A DNA stretch of 22,043 nt from the NCBI RefSeq assembly GCF_001696685.1, contig NZ_MBFG01000023.1, forward strand, positions 1-22,043, written 5' to 3'. Numbering within the stretch: position 1 is the stretch's first letter; every line of letters begins with the position of its first letter. This document shows positions 1 to 7,437 of this stretch, piece after piece. Both the position numbers and the translations under genes were made by a program. This stretch comes from Nosocomiicoccus ampullae (GTDB lineage: Bacteria > Bacillota > Bacilli > Staphylococcales > Salinicoccaceae). Under the pieces are notes generated by a model. The model saw only the letters and a list, made by a program, of their open reading frames with translations, searched no databases and was not told the DNA's origin.

Positions 1-54
1 CTTTAATTCCATAGCTTTATTTCTAATTTTTGCAGTTATACTATCTTTATTCAT
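1..54 (-). CDS. AbiEii-type toxin, N-terminal fragment cut by the window edge
   Basis: An ATG at 54 on the minus strand opens a frame that stays open to base 1 and gives 18 residues, MNKDSITAKIRNKAMELK. It overlaps the last 8 bases of the abiEi frame, an arrangement that suggests translational coupling. AbiEii proteins, the nucleotidyltransferase-fold toxins of type IV AbiE systems, commonly begin with a similar lysine-rich helix (NxxSIxAKIxNxA), and their gene normally follows abiEi directly. The catalytic part lies outside the window, so neither the nucleotidyltransferase motifs nor the intactness of the gene can be judged. The identification rests on position and this short N-terminus only. 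Confidence 0.6.
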   Translation of the reverse strand, partial: MNKDSITAKIRNKAMELK

Positions 55-643
55 ATACAATAACCTCTAAAATATTTTCAATCTGTTCGGATATTCCAAA
101 TATATTCGCATATTTTCTTAATTTCCATATATCTTTACTATCTCTCTTCAGATAAAAATTCCAAGCTTTTGAAAATATTTCAGGATCTTGATTTTTTCGA
201 TCTCTAACAATATCACAAAGTGTTCTTTCCATATCATATACCGAAACTATATTACCTATCTCCGTTTTAACCTCAGTAATTCCCACTTCGTACCATTCTT
301 TTTTTACATGATGAGGTATAACCATATCTTTTACTCTCCAAGTATTATATCCCTGATATACCGTAACCTCGTTAGTAAAAGGTAGTCTTTCCGTCAGACC
401 ATGTAAATAAAGCGCGGTTTGATAAGAATAAATGCATACCTTATGTTGAAGTTGGAAAATATATAGTTCATCATAATTATCATAGGAAGGATGAAGATAA
501 ACACCTCTTGCTACTCTTTCAAGTTCACCATTTCGAACCATATCTGTAAGATACCAAGAATCTATACTTTTTTCTGTAGCTTCTGATGCTGTAATTATTC
601 CATTATTTTTTTTAATAATATTATTTATTTTTTTCTTGTTCAT
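47..643 (-). CDS. abiEi: AbiEi-family antitoxin / transcriptional regulator (type IV toxin-antitoxin)
   Basis: A 198-aa protein. Residues 1-55 look like an N-terminal winged helix (GIITASEATEKSI, then LERVARGVYLHP), typical of the AbiEi antitoxin domain. Residues 70-150 carry family features: YSYQTALYLHGLTERLP near 72-88 and VYDMERTLCDIVRDR near 135-149. In characterised AbiE systems the antitoxin represses its own promoter through inverted repeats and counters the AbiEii nucleotidyltransferase toxin; the pair can give abortive infection against phage. The ATG at 643 is preceded by AGGAAG and seven T, and a perfect 17-bp inverted repeat lies immediately upstream. The downstream toxin frame overlaps by 8 nt. 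The gene looks more AT-rich than the housekeeping genes beside it, which fits acquisition by transfer, but base composition was judged by eye. The family call is fairly secure; phage defence is inferred. Confidence 0.85.
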   Translation of the reverse strand: MNKKKINNIIKKNNGIITASEATEKSIDSWYLTDMVRNGELERVARGVYLHPSYDNYDELYIFQLQHKVCIYSYQTALYLHGLTERLPFTNEVTVYQGYNTWRVKDMVIPHHVKKEWYEVGITEVKTEIGNIVSVYDMERTLCDIVRDRKNQDPEIFSKAWNFYLKRDSKDIWKLRKYANIFGISEQIENILEVIVYE

Positions 644-649
644 AAAAAA

Positions 650-697
650 ACTTCCTTTTGTGCTTTATTATATATAAAACAAAGCACAAAAGGAAGT
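650..697 (-). repeat. Perfect 17-bp inverted repeat upstream of abiEi (operator and/or terminator hairpin)
   Basis: Arms 650-666 (acttccttttgtgcttt) and 681-697 (aaagcacaaaaggaagt) are perfect complements around a 14-base AT-rich spacer. On the minus strand the second arm is followed by seven T (650-644) and then the abiEi ATG. The structure can therefore act as an intrinsic terminator for rlmCD. It also overlaps the likely abiEi -10 box and contains the abiEi ribosome binding site AGGAAG in its last arm. Known AbiEi proteins bind inverted repeats at their own promoter, so an operator role is also plausible. The sequence alone does not separate these roles. Confidence 0.75.
667..672 (-). promoter_or_regulatory. 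Candidate -10 box of the abiE promoter, inside the hairpin loop
   Basis: TATAAT reads on the minus strand at 672-667, in the spacer of the inverted repeat. Initiation about 7 bases on (near 661-659) would give a leader of roughly 17 nt that keeps AGGAAG but loses the upstream repeat arm, so the ribosome binding site would be free. The -35 region (TTCCTT at 17-bp spacing) is weak, which may suit a repressed or activator-dependent promoter. Confidence 0.4.
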
Positions 698-725
698 AAT
701 AAATAGAAATCATATCAATTCAAAT

Positions 726-2057
726 TTAATCATTTTTCCTTGTCAGTGGCACTAGAGCCTCCACATGATACGTCTTTGAAAACATATTGTACGGTGTGAC
801 TGGTCCTATTGTATATTTTTCACTTAATATTTTTAAATCACGTCCGAGTGTTGCTGGATTACATGAGATATACACGATTCTCTCTGGTTCCACTTGTAAA
901 ACCGTATCTAAAAATGCACGGTCGCACCCTTTTCTCGGAGGATCGATAAATAATGCATCGATATGTTTTTCGTTTACAATCTCTTTAATTTTCTCTTCAG
1001 CTTTACCTAATACATACGTCGCATTTTTTATGTCGTTTAACTTTGCATTGTCTCTTGCGTCCTCGACTGCACTTTCGACGACTTCTACACCAATTACTTC
1101 ATCCACTTTGTCTGCTAATAATTGACCGATCGTACCAATACCTGAATACGCATCGATGACGACGTCTGTTTTTGTTAGTGCAGCTCGTTTGATTGCTTCA
1201 CTATACATCTTTTCTGTAATATCGTGATTCACTTGATAAAACGATAAGTCTTTCACTTTAAATTGTTTTGTTAATAACTCATCTTTTATATATGACTTAC
1301 CGTATCGTACGACTGAGTTGTAACTCGTGACGAGATTTGTTCTTTCAGTGTGAATGTTTTGAATGACACTTGTAATTCTAGCGTCTTGAACGAGTTCATC
1401 GACTAATGGTTTAAATGTATATGATTTACTATTCGTAACAAACACGATTTGTATTTCACTGTCATCGTGATTAGAACGGATGATTAAGTGCCTTAAAAAC
1501 CCAGTATGTTTCTCTTCATTGTAAATTGAAATGTCGTATTTTACTATCAGTTTTCTTAACACTTCGATGATCTCGTTATGACTTCTTTTTTGAATCATAC
1601 AATGATCGATATCGACGACGTCTTTACCATTTTTTTGAAATTGACCGATGACCACTTTACCACGCTGTTCTCTCACTGCAAACACTGTTTTATTTCGGTA
1701 ATAATATAGTTCGTCAAGTTCAACTGTATCGTTCACTTCTATATCTTTAATATGACGTCTTAACGTATTTAAAACCGCTTCTTTTTTAAAGTCTCGTTCC
1801 TCGGTTTCATTCATATGTTGAACGTGGCATCCACCACAGATGTCATAATATTTACACGGTGGATTTACACGATTTTCACTTCTCGATAAAACATCTACTA
1901 CTTTCCCCTGACTAAACTTATTACCAGTCTGAGTGAGTGTATATGTAATTGTTTCATTTCTTATAGCACCATCTAAAAACGCGAGGTGATTTTCTTTTAC
2001 AACACCTCTACCGTCATGTGTGTATCCTGACACTTTACTTTTATATATATTATCCAT
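726..2057 (-). CDS. rlmCD: 23S rRNA (uracil-C5)-methyltransferase RlmCD (RumA/TrmA family)
   Basis: A 443-aa SAM-dependent methyltransferase that makes 5-methyluridine in 23S rRNA; in Gram-positives one RlmCD enzyme modifies both U747 and U1939. The N-terminus (about 1-58) is a TRAM RNA-binding domain. The iron-sulfur cysteines are C68, C74 and C77 (PPCKYYDICGGC) plus C153 (DHC). The methyltransferase domain has SFYQVN at 272-277, the SAM loop DAYSGIGTIG at 302-311, DPPRKG at 372-377 and the catalytic C399 in YISCNPATLGRD. All key residues are present and the length is usual. The ATG at 2057 follows AGGGG at good spacing. The gene is transcribed on its own: dgkB, the next minus-strand gene upstream, is separated by a plus-strand gene and a terminator. 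The stop is followed by the inverted repeat at 650-697. rlmCD closely follows dgkB in staphylococcal genomes, as I recall. Confidence 0.93.
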   Translation of the reverse strand: MDNIYKSKVSGYTHDGRGVVKENHLAFLDGAIRNETITYTLTQTGNKFSQGKVVDVLSRSENRVNPPCKYYDICGGCHVQHMNETEERDFKKEAVLNTLRRHIKDIEVNDTVELDELYYYRNKTVFAVREQRGKVVIGQFQKNGKDVVDIDHCMIQKRSHNEIIEVLRKLIVKYDISIYNEEKHTGFLRHLIIRSNHDDSEIQIVFVTNSKSYTFKPLVDELVQDARITSVIQNIHTERTNLVTSYNSVVRYGKSYIKDELLTKQFKVKDLSFYQVNHDITEKMYSEAIKRAALTKTDVVIDAYSGIGTIGQLLADKVDEVIGVEVVESAVEDARDNAKLNDIKNATYVLGKAEEKIKEIVNEKHIDALFIDPPRKGCDRAFLDTVLQVEPERIVYISCNPATLGRDLKILSEKYTIGPVTPYNMFSKTYHVEALVPLTRKND

Positions 2058-2096
2058 ATTATCCCCTGTTTTCTCTTTTAAAAATAGATGAAATTA

Positions 2097-2104
2097 ATTA
2101 TAAT
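2097..2104. promoter_or_regulatory. Divergent AT-rich promoter core between rlmCD and the 74-aa gene
   Basis: The 76-bp gap between the divergent starts holds TATAAT on the plus strand (2099-2104) and an overlapping TATAAT on the minus strand (2102-2097). Either could be a -10 box. No good -35 box was seen at 16-18 bp for either direction, so these are candidates only. Confidence 0.3.
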
Positions 2105-2133
2105 ATTTATATTAAGATTTGGGAGGGTATGTT

Positions 2134-2358
2134 GTGAGAGCGAGTGGTTTGATGTTATGGGTTCTATTTGCATATATTCTTTTTACTGCATTTGAACTTG
2201 GCTTACCAGCAATCATTATGACTGGTGTCTCATTTTTTATTGCGTTAAATTTTACCCTCGTAAGAAATACGCATATTGAAGCATTTAACGAAAAACATAA
2301 AACGACGTTCGATGAAGAAATCGAGTCGATTAAAAATGAACAAAAAAACGAAGAATAA
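2134..2358 (+). CDS. Small membrane protein of unknown function, two predicted helices
   Basis: A 74-aa protein. The start chosen is GTG at 2134 because GGGAGGG (2121-2127) lies 6 nt before it; the frame is open further up to a TTG at 2119, but that codon overlaps the ribosome binding site. Two hydrophobic segments (about residues 6-22 and 25-43) form a probable helical hairpin. A charged tail rich in Lys and Glu follows (about 46-74, ending NEQKNEE). I do not recognise the family and found no enzymatic motif. The gene sits alone on the plus strand between rlmCD and dgkB, diverging from rlmCD and convergent with dgkB, and ends in a shared bidirectional hairpin. The good ribosome binding site, membrane-like composition and terminator make it a likely real gene. 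Confidence 0.7.
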   Translation: MRASGLMLWVLFAYILFTAFELGLPAIIMTGVSFFIALNFTLVRNTHIEAFNEKHKTTFDEEIESIKNEQKNEE

Positions 2359-2379
2359 CCAAAGCGGTTATTCTTTTTT
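2351..2379. terminator. Bidirectional terminator between the 74-aa gene and dgkB
   Basis: A 10-bp perfect stem, AAGAATAACC (2351-2360) and GGTTATTCTT (2366-2375), has a 5-base loop and further T on the plus strand. On the minus strand the stem is followed by CG and a run of seven T. The hairpin contains the stop codon of the plus-strand gene (2356-2358) and that of dgkB (2370-2368). Confidence 0.85.
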
Positions 2380-3255
2380 AATTCTTACTTTAATGGCTTG
2401 TTGTAAATTTTTAAAATGTGCAGGTAACACACCACCGAGTTCTCCGTCTAAATTTAACTGTACTTCTTCGAAACTCGAGACATATAGCTCTCTTGATTTA
2501 AAGTATTTTACTTTATCGTGCTTTAAATGCTCCCCACGCATCGCAAGCGTTAAAACGTGTGCAAGCTCTGCTAAATTGACCTCTTCTAATATTAAAACCG
2601 AAAAATATCCGTCGTCTAACTCAGCATCTGGTACGAGTTGTTCAAATCCGCCAATCGAGTTTGTTAAACCGATTAAAAACAACATAACACGTCCTGTGTA
2701 AACATCATCATCGTGTTCAATTCGTATTGGGAATGATGTAATTTGCGGGATAAGTTCAATTCCTTTTACGTAATATGCAAGAGATCCGATAACTGCCTTT
2801 AAGCGACTCGGTGCTTCGTAAGACACCTCTGTAATCTTACCGCCCCCACCGATATTCATAAAGTATTTACCGTCCATGAGACCTAAATCTATCGCAAATG
2901 GTTCACCTTCAATAATATAGTCGAGCGCTTCAAAAATATCGCTCGGTATACCAAGCGCTCGTGTAAAATCATTTACTGTTCCCATTGGGATAATCCCAAA
3001 TTCAGGTGGAGTCTCATGCTGAAGTAGACCGTTAATTACTTCGTTTACTGTCCCGTCACCACCAACCGCAATGACTAAATCAAACTCGAGTTCACATGCA
3101 CGTTTTGCAGCAACAATCGCATCACCCATACCAGTCGTTCTATGTGCACTCGCAATGTACCCTGCACGCTCTAAACGTTCGAGAATTTGAGGAAGTTGTT
3201 GCTCAAACACTTCTCGCCCTGCCGTCGGATTATATATAATACGTGCTGTTTTCAT
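2368..3255 (-). CDS. dgkB: Diacylglycerol kinase DgkB (soluble lipid kinase)
   Basis: A 295-aa protein that phosphorylates diacylglycerol to phosphatidic acid. In staphylococci this recycles the diacylglycerol left by lipoteichoic acid synthesis. Visible family features are the nucleotide-binding motif GGDGTVNEVINGL (65-77), the substrate-site segment MGTVNDFTRAL (91-101), FMNIGGGGK (132-140) and the LNLDGE motif at 267-272. D270 in that motif matches the catalytic base reported for S. aureus DgkB at about the same position. The length is normal. ATG at 3255 is preceded by AGGTGAT. A promoter candidate lies just upstream, so the gene is probably transcribed alone: its usual neighbour gatB is separated by an opposing gene with its own terminator. 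The stop codon is inside the downstream hairpin. Confidence 0.93.
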   Translation of the reverse strand: MKTARIIYNPTAGREVFEQQLPQILERLERAGYIASAHRTTGMGDAIVAAKRACELEFDLVIAVGGDGTVNEVINGLLQHETPPEFGIIPMGTVNDFTRALGIPSDIFEALDYIIEGEPFAIDLGLMDGKYFMNIGGGGKITEVSYEAPSRLKAVIGSLAYYVKGIELIPQITSFPIRIEHDDDVYTGRVMLFLIGLTNSIGGFEQLVPDAELDDGYFSVLILEEVNLAELAHVLTLAMRGEHLKHDKVKYFKSRELYVSSFEEVQLNLDGELGGVLPAHFKNLQQAIKVRIKKE

Positions 3256-3278
3256 AAGCTATCACCTACGCATATTTG

Positions 3279-3307
3279 ATCGTACTAACAATATTTGCTC
3301 ATGTTAA
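3279..3307 (-). promoter_or_regulatory. dgkB: Candidate dgkB promoter
   Basis: On the minus strand, TTAACA (3307-3302, 5 of 6 to TTGACA) and TACGAT (3284-3279, 4 of 6 to TATAAT) are exactly 17 bp apart, about 24 bp before the dgkB ATG. This is a good sigma-A-type match, although the -10 box lies close to the ribosome binding site and leaves only a short leader. Confidence 0.45.
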
Positions 3308-3330
3308 TGAAAAATATTTTTAAATATGGT

Positions 3331-3364
3331 ATTATCTAATCTAGATAATTGTATCATATATAAT
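3331..3364 (+). promoter_or_regulatory. Inverted repeat and -10 candidate upstream of the 256-aa gene
   Basis: ATTATCT (3331-3337) and AGATAAT (3343-3349) form a 7-bp inverted repeat with a 5-base spacer. A TATAAT follows at 3359-3364, about 30 bp before the start codon. The repeat lies where a -35 box or operator would be. No good -35 hexamer was found, so regulation by a repressor or activator is possible but unproven. Confidence 0.3.
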
Positions 3365-3394
3365 ATAGACATTAAAAAATTACGAGGAGATTTG

Positions 3395-4165
3395 ATGAAA
3401 AAACTAATTATTGTCCTACTTTCACTAGTATTTTTATTTTTATTATACTTAAATTTTTTACACGAAAATAAGAGTAACGTAGATAATAATAACAATACTA
3501 GTCAAGTAGAAAATTCCAGTAACAGCGATAACCAAAAAGATAAAAACGATCACACGAACAAAGAAGATGACGGAAAAGAAGAAGCTTCTACATCAGAAAA
3601 TAATGTTTCAAGTGAACCACTTAGATTTAATGAAGATGTCATCCAAGATAAGTATGATGCAAACATTCAAAACAACGAACCGTTAACGGTCGATGTTGTA
3701 TTACCGACGTATTATAGCGATGCATTCATGAACGATTTAAAAGAAGCATTTAACAATACGACGATTGAATTTAATCGTATCGATATCGATGTTAATTCTG
3801 GTCAACTTGCACAGTTAAACATTAATGACAGTGCTGATGTCGTGCTGTTAAGCGCACTCCAAATTCAAGACTATAACGAAGAGGTCCTTCCAAGTCACGA
3901 CTTACCAAACGTATTACGTATGTATATGTCGCTACTTGAAGCAAATAAGACAGCTGTCATTTTAAGTGAACCAAACGCACATGCGCATGTTAACTTACAA
4001 AACGTATTAGAAGATGATCAAGCATTTATGAGAGAGAACGATTATTTCTACGTTGATAATAGTAGAATAGAGATCGATGACATGTATGATTACGATCAAA
4101 ACGTATTAACTCGTGAAGCTGAAAAAGAAGTTGCTAAAAATATTAGAGACTTCTTCTTACAATAA
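3395..4165 (+). CDS. Membrane-anchored extracellular protein, possible degenerate SGNH-hydrolase-like domain
   Basis: A 256-aa protein from ATG 3395, which has GAGGAGA at good spacing; an open frame extends upstream to 3326 but lacks such a site. Residues 4-22 are one hydrophobic helix after MKK, with no lipobox cysteine, so it is probably an uncleaved anchor with the rest outside the cell. Residues 24-75 are a low-complexity Asn/Ser/Asp/Lys/Glu linker. Residues 97-256 look like an alpha/beta domain: strand VDVVLP (99-104), strand ADVVLLSALQIQDY (147-160), strand TAVILSEPN (186-194) and a final helix. The order recalls small staphylococcal SGNH/GDSL-hydrolase-like proteins, but a GDS motif and the C-terminal DxxH pair are not obvious, so activity is uncertain. 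It lies alone on the plus strand between dgkB and gatB. Confidence 0.7.
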   Translation: MKKLIIVLLSLVFLFLLYLNFLHENKSNVDNNNNTSQVENSSNSDNQKDKNDHTNKEDDGKEEASTSENNVSSEPLRFNEDVIQDKYDANIQNNEPLTVDVVLPTYYSDAFMNDLKEAFNNTTIEFNRIDIDVNSGQLAQLNINDSADVVLLSALQIQDYNEEVLPSHDLPNVLRMYMSLLEANKTAVILSEPNAHAHVNLQNVLEDDQAFMRENDYFYVDNSRIEIDDMYDYDQNVLTREAEKEVAKNIRDFFLQ

Positions 4166-4166
4166 T

Positions 4167-4207
4167 AAAAGACTTTGCACCTAAAGTTTAGGTGCAAAGT
4201 CTTTTTT
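4167..4207. terminator. Strong bidirectional terminator between the 256-aa gene and gatB
   Basis: A long, nearly perfect hairpin reads AAAGACTTTGCACCTAAA around G4186 and its exact complement (4168-4185 and 4187-4204). A T run follows on the plus strand to 4207, and an A-rich stretch on the other side gives a T-rich tail on the minus strand. It lies 3 nt after the plus-strand stop and about 7 nt after the gatB stop, so it can end both transcripts. Confidence 0.9.
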
Positions 4208-4213
4208 TAAATA

Positions 4214-5644
4214 TTATCTCTTATTAATTTCTTCTAAAAGAATCTTGTTAACCATTTGTGGGTTTGCTTGTCCACGTGATTTTTTCATAATTTGTCCTAC
4301 TAAGAATCCAATCGCACGGTCTTTACCATCTTTAAAGTCTGCGATTGATTGAGGGTTCTCATTGAGTACTTCTTCGACCATTTCACCAAGTACTGCTGGG
4401 TCTGAAATTTGTTCCATACCGAGCTTTTTAGCTGTTGCTTTTGCTTCTCCACCGTTTTTAATTAATTCAGAGAATAATTTTTTCGCTTGTTTACCTGAAA
4501 TTGTACCGTCTTCAATAAGTCCGATCATTTCAGCTAAGTTTTTCGGTGTAATTTCTGTGTCGTGAAGTTCTACTTGTTGTTTGTTTAAGTGCTCGTTCAC
4601 ACTTGTCATGATCCAGTTTGATGCAAGTTTTGGATCTGCTTTATGTGTTTCGACCATCTCGTTAAAGAAGTCTGAGTGTTCTTTTGTGAGTGTTAAAATA
4701 TCTGCGTCATATTCTGGTAAACCGTACTCTTCTAAGTAGCGTGTTTTTAACTCGTCTGGGAGTACTGGAATACTTGCTTTTACAGATTCTCTCCACTCGT
4801 CACTAATTCTTACAGGTCCAAGGTCTGGATCTCTAAAGTAACGGTAATCATCTGCTGTTTCTTTAACACGCATTAAAATTGTTTCGCCAGTTTTTTCGTC
4901 AAAACGTCTCGTTTCTTGTTTGATTTCTCCACCTGACATTAGGACTTGTTGTTGGCGTTTTTCTTCGAATTCTAAACCTTTACGTACGTGGTTAAATGAG
5001 TTTAAGTTCTTTAACTCTGTTTTCGTACCGAATTCATCTTGTCCGTATGGACGAATTGAGATGTTCGCATCCGCACGTAATGATCCTTCTTCCATTTTAA
5101 CGTCAGAAACACCTGTATATTGGATGATCGATTTTAGTTTTTCTAAATATTTGTATGCCTCTTCAGGTGTACGAATATCTGGTTCAGATACGATTTCTAC
5201 AAGTGCTGAACCATGACGGTTTAAGTCGACGAGTGAATGGTCGTCTTTATGGACTGATTTACCAGCATCCGCTTCTAAGTGTAGACGCGTGATACCGATT
5301 TTTTTCTTTTTACCATCCACTTCAATTTCGATATGTCCGTGCTGACCGATTGGTTCTTTATCCTGCGTAATTTGGTACGCACTCGGGTTATCTGGATAGA
5401 AGTAATGTTTTCTGTCAAATCGAGTAACAGATGGAATTTCCATATTTAAAGCAAGAGCTGCTTTCATTGCGTACTCGATTGCTGTTTTGTTAACGACTGG
5501 TAACGCACCAGGATGTGCAAGCTCCATAACAGAAAGGTTTGTATTTGGTTCTGCACCAAAGTGTGAAGGTGCACCTGAGAATACTTTTGATTTTGTATTT
5601 AACTCGACGTGTACTTCGAGTCCGATTACTGTTTCAAAATGCAT
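4214..5644 (-). CDS. gatB: Asp/Glu-tRNA amidotransferase subunit B
   Basis: The 476-aa GatB subunit of GatCAB, the cytoplasmic enzyme that converts mischarged Glu-tRNA(Gln) (and Asp-tRNA(Asn)) to the amide. GatB holds the kinase site that activates the aminoacyl group and binds the tRNA. Recognisable segments are the N-terminal [17 protein letters not shown], the [14 protein letters not shown] region (about 87-100), [17 protein letters not shown] and [13 protein letters not shown], with the helical YqeY-like tail after about residue 330 ending [19 protein letters not shown]. Length is typical (about 475). As in the staphylococcal enzyme I recall, the zinc-site cysteines of some GatBs are absent. 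The ATG directly follows the gatA TAA, and its ribosome binding site GGAGG is inside the gatA end, which implies coupled translation. A strong terminator follows. Confidence 0.96.
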   Translation of the reverse strand: MHFETVIGLEVHVELNTKSKVFSGAPSHFGAEPNTNLSVMELAHPGALPVVNKTAIEYAMKAALALNMEIPSVTRFDRKHYFYPDNPSAYQITQDKEPIGQHGHIEIEVDGKKKKIGITRLHLEADAGKSVHKDDHSLVDLNRHGSALVEIVSEPDIRTPEEAYKYLEKLKSIIQYTGVSDVKMEEGSLRADANISIRPYGQDEFGTKTELKNLNSFNHVRKGLEFEEKRQQQVLMSGGEIKQETRRFDEKTGETILMRVKETADDYRYFRDPDLGPVRISDEWRESVKASIPVLPDELKTRYLEEYGLPEYDADILTLTKEHSDFFNEMVETHKADPKLASNWIMTSVNEHLNKQQVELHDTEITPKNLAEMIGLIEDGTISGKQAKKLFSELIKNGGEAKATAKKLGMEQISDPAVLGEMVEEVLNENPQSIADFKDGKDRAIGFLVGQIMKKSRGQANPQMVNKILLEEINKR

Positions 5645-7108
5645 TTATTTAACCTCCAATGTGAGATTTTTTAATTCATCGTGAAGATTAAATTGTTGTT
5701 CGAATTTATACGCAGCATTGTAAATCTTACTTTCTTCGTAGTGATTTCCAATGATTTGTAATCCGATTGGACGATTATCTTCAGTTAAGCCACACGGTAC
5801 TGATAATGCTGGTAATCCTGTTAAGTTCGCTGGAATTGTTAAGACGTCTGTCATCCACACATTGTCGTCTGGTTTACCAAATTCATGTGCTGGTGCAGCT
5901 GTTGTTGGTGTTAAGATGAGATCGAATTTCGATAAAACTTCCGCAAATTCTTCCATTACTAAACGACGTACTTTTTGCGCTTGTTCGAAGTAATCTTCAA
6001 AATGACCTGCTTGTAACATATACGTACCTAAAATGATACGGCGTTTTACTTCGTCACCGAAACCTTCTCCACGTGTTTTCTTATATAAGTCTTCTAAGTT
6101 TTCTGCTTCAGCACGGTAACCGTAACGAATTCCGTCAAAGCGTGCTAAGTTAGAAAATGCTTCACTTGAACTTACGATTTCATAAATTGAAATGACTTTG
6201 TCTAAATGATCGATACTGACTTCTTCAACTTCAGCACCGAGTGATTTAAACGTTTCAACTGCTTTTTCAATGCTTTCACGTACTTCAGCGTTAACGTCTT
6301 CTGTCATTAATTCTTTAACGACTGCGATTTTCATACCCTTAATATCGTTATCGATGTTTGTTAAGAAATCCGCTTCTTTGTCCGCAGTTGTACCGTCAAA
6401 CTCATCGAGTCCACTTAAAACGTTTAAAAGCATTGCGTTGTCTTTTACTGTCTTTGTAATTGGTCCAATCGTGTCAAATGATGAACCGAATGCAATGCCA
6501 CCAAAGCGTGACACTCTACCGTATGTTGGTTTCATACCAACGACACCGTTAAAGCTTGCTGGTTGACGAATCGAACCACCAGTATCAGTTCCAAGCGCTA
6601 CTGGGACAAATCCTGCTGCGACTGCTGCTGCAGAACCACCTGATGATCCACCTGGAACGAGCTTTGTACTCCAAGCGTTTGTCGTTTTCTTATAATAAGA
6701 CGTTTCAGTAGTAGATCCCATCGCAAACTCGTCTAAGTTAATTTTACCGAGACTGACTGTTTCTGCGTCCTTTAACTTTTTAACGACCGTCGCGTCGTTA
6801 ATTGGTGTAAAGTTTTCAAGCATTTTAGATGCTGCTGTTGTCGTGATCCCTTTTGTTAAAATGTTGTCTTTAATACCAACTGGTAAACCAAAAAGTTCAC
6901 CTGTCATTTCATCTTTTGCTTGTAATTCATCAAGATGCTTTGCTTCTTTTAATGCGTTTTCTTTCGTTAATTTGATGAACGACTGAATGTTACTGTCATA
7001 GTCTTCAATATGTTTATATAATCCTTCAACGACTTCTGAAGGTGTGAGTTCTTTTTGCTTAATTTTTGATACGATTTCTTCAACCGTTAAATGATGAATG
7101 TTAGTCAC
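5645..7108 (-). CDS. gatA: Glu-tRNA(Gln) amidotransferase subunit A (amidase)
   Basis: The 487-aa glutaminase subunit of GatCAB, which releases ammonia from glutamine and passes it to GatB. It belongs to the amidase-signature family. The Ser-cisSer-Lys triad is visible as K80 (PVGIKDN), S155 (PGGSSGGSAAAVAAG) and S179 (TDTGGSIRQPA), one residue offset from the S. aureus numbering I recall. The start codon is GTG at 7108, supported by AGGAGGGA at good spacing; this site overlaps the gatC TAG stop, so gatC and gatA are probably coupled. The C-terminal glutamine-binding part (ILTPTTAAPAHEFG near 410-423) and the DVLTIPANLTGLPALSVP segment are conserved. No defects seen. Confidence 0.96.
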   Translation of the reverse strand: MTNIHHLTVEEIVSKIKQKELTPSEVVEGLYKHIEDYDSNIQSFIKLTKENALKEAKHLDELQAKDEMTGELFGLPVGIKDNILTKGITTTAASKMLENFTPINDATVVKKLKDAETVSLGKINLDEFAMGSTTETSYYKKTTNAWSTKLVPGGSSGGSAAAVAAGFVPVALGTDTGGSIRQPASFNGVVGMKPTYGRVSRFGGIAFGSSFDTIGPITKTVKDNAMLLNVLSGLDEFDGTTADKEADFLTNIDNDIKGMKIAVVKELMTEDVNAEVRESIEKAVETFKSLGAEVEEVSIDHLDKVISIYEIVSSSEAFSNLARFDGIRYGYRAEAENLEDLYKKTRGEGFGDEVKRRIILGTYMLQAGHFEDYFEQAQKVRRLVMEEFAEVLSKFDLILTPTTAAPAHEFGKPDDNVWMTDVLTIPANLTGLPALSVPCGLTEDNRPIGLQIIGNHYEESKIYNAAYKFEQQFNLHDELKNLTLEVK

Positions 7109-7118
7109 AATGTCCCTC

Positions 7119-7409
7119 CTAGGAAATCATTTTTGGTACTTTAAATTGTCCGTCTTCTGTTGATTCTGAGTTTAATAACGCATCTTCAATCGATACTTGA
7201 TTGTTTGGCTCGTCTTCACGTACGACGTCATAAATTTCTAACGCATGTGTTGCTGGTTCAACGTCAGATAAGTCCATATTTTTTAAAGCCTCTGCACGTT
7301 CAACGATGTCTGAAATAGACTCGGCATAAAGCGTTGCCTCATCTTCAGTTAATGCAACTTTCGCAACGTCTGCCATCTTTAGTACTTCTTCTTTTGATAC
7401 TGTTGGCAT
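7119..7409 (-). CDS. gatC: Asp/Glu-tRNA amidotransferase subunit C
   Basis: The 96-aa GatC subunit, a small clamp that wraps the GatA-GatB interface and stabilises the complex. The N-terminal VSKEEVLKMADVAKVALTED and the ending with PKMIS match the family pattern and length (about 100 aa). ATG at 7409 is preceded by an excellent ribosome binding site, AAAGGAGG. It is the first gene of gatC-gatA-gatB. The 64-nt gap to the camS stop has no strong terminator, so the operon may be read from camS as well as from a local promoter. The gene itself is ordinary. Confidence 0.95.
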   Translation of the reverse strand: MPTVSKEEVLKMADVAKVALTEDEATLYAESISDIVERAEALKNMDLSDVEPATHALEIYDVVREDEPNNQVSIEDALLNSESTEDGQFKVPKMIS

Positions 7410-7437
7410 AAATATCCTCCTTTTTAAAACACGTATT

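Noticed and set aside
650..697. Inverted repeat as the end of an insertion sequence or MITE
   Set aside because: The two arms are next to each other around a 14-base spacer, no transposase or target duplication is visible, and the position fits a promoter or terminator element.
2276..2701. Plus-strand 141-codon frame overlapping the 74-aa gene and antisense to dgkB
   Set aside because: It runs through a strong terminator, is out of frame with the gene upstream and has low-complexity, shadow-like composition.
3326..3394. Upstream extension of the 256-aa membrane protein from codon 3326
   Set aside because: The extra 23 residues would cover the AT-rich promoter region, and the ATG at 3395 has a clear ribosome binding site followed by an MKK signal-like helix.
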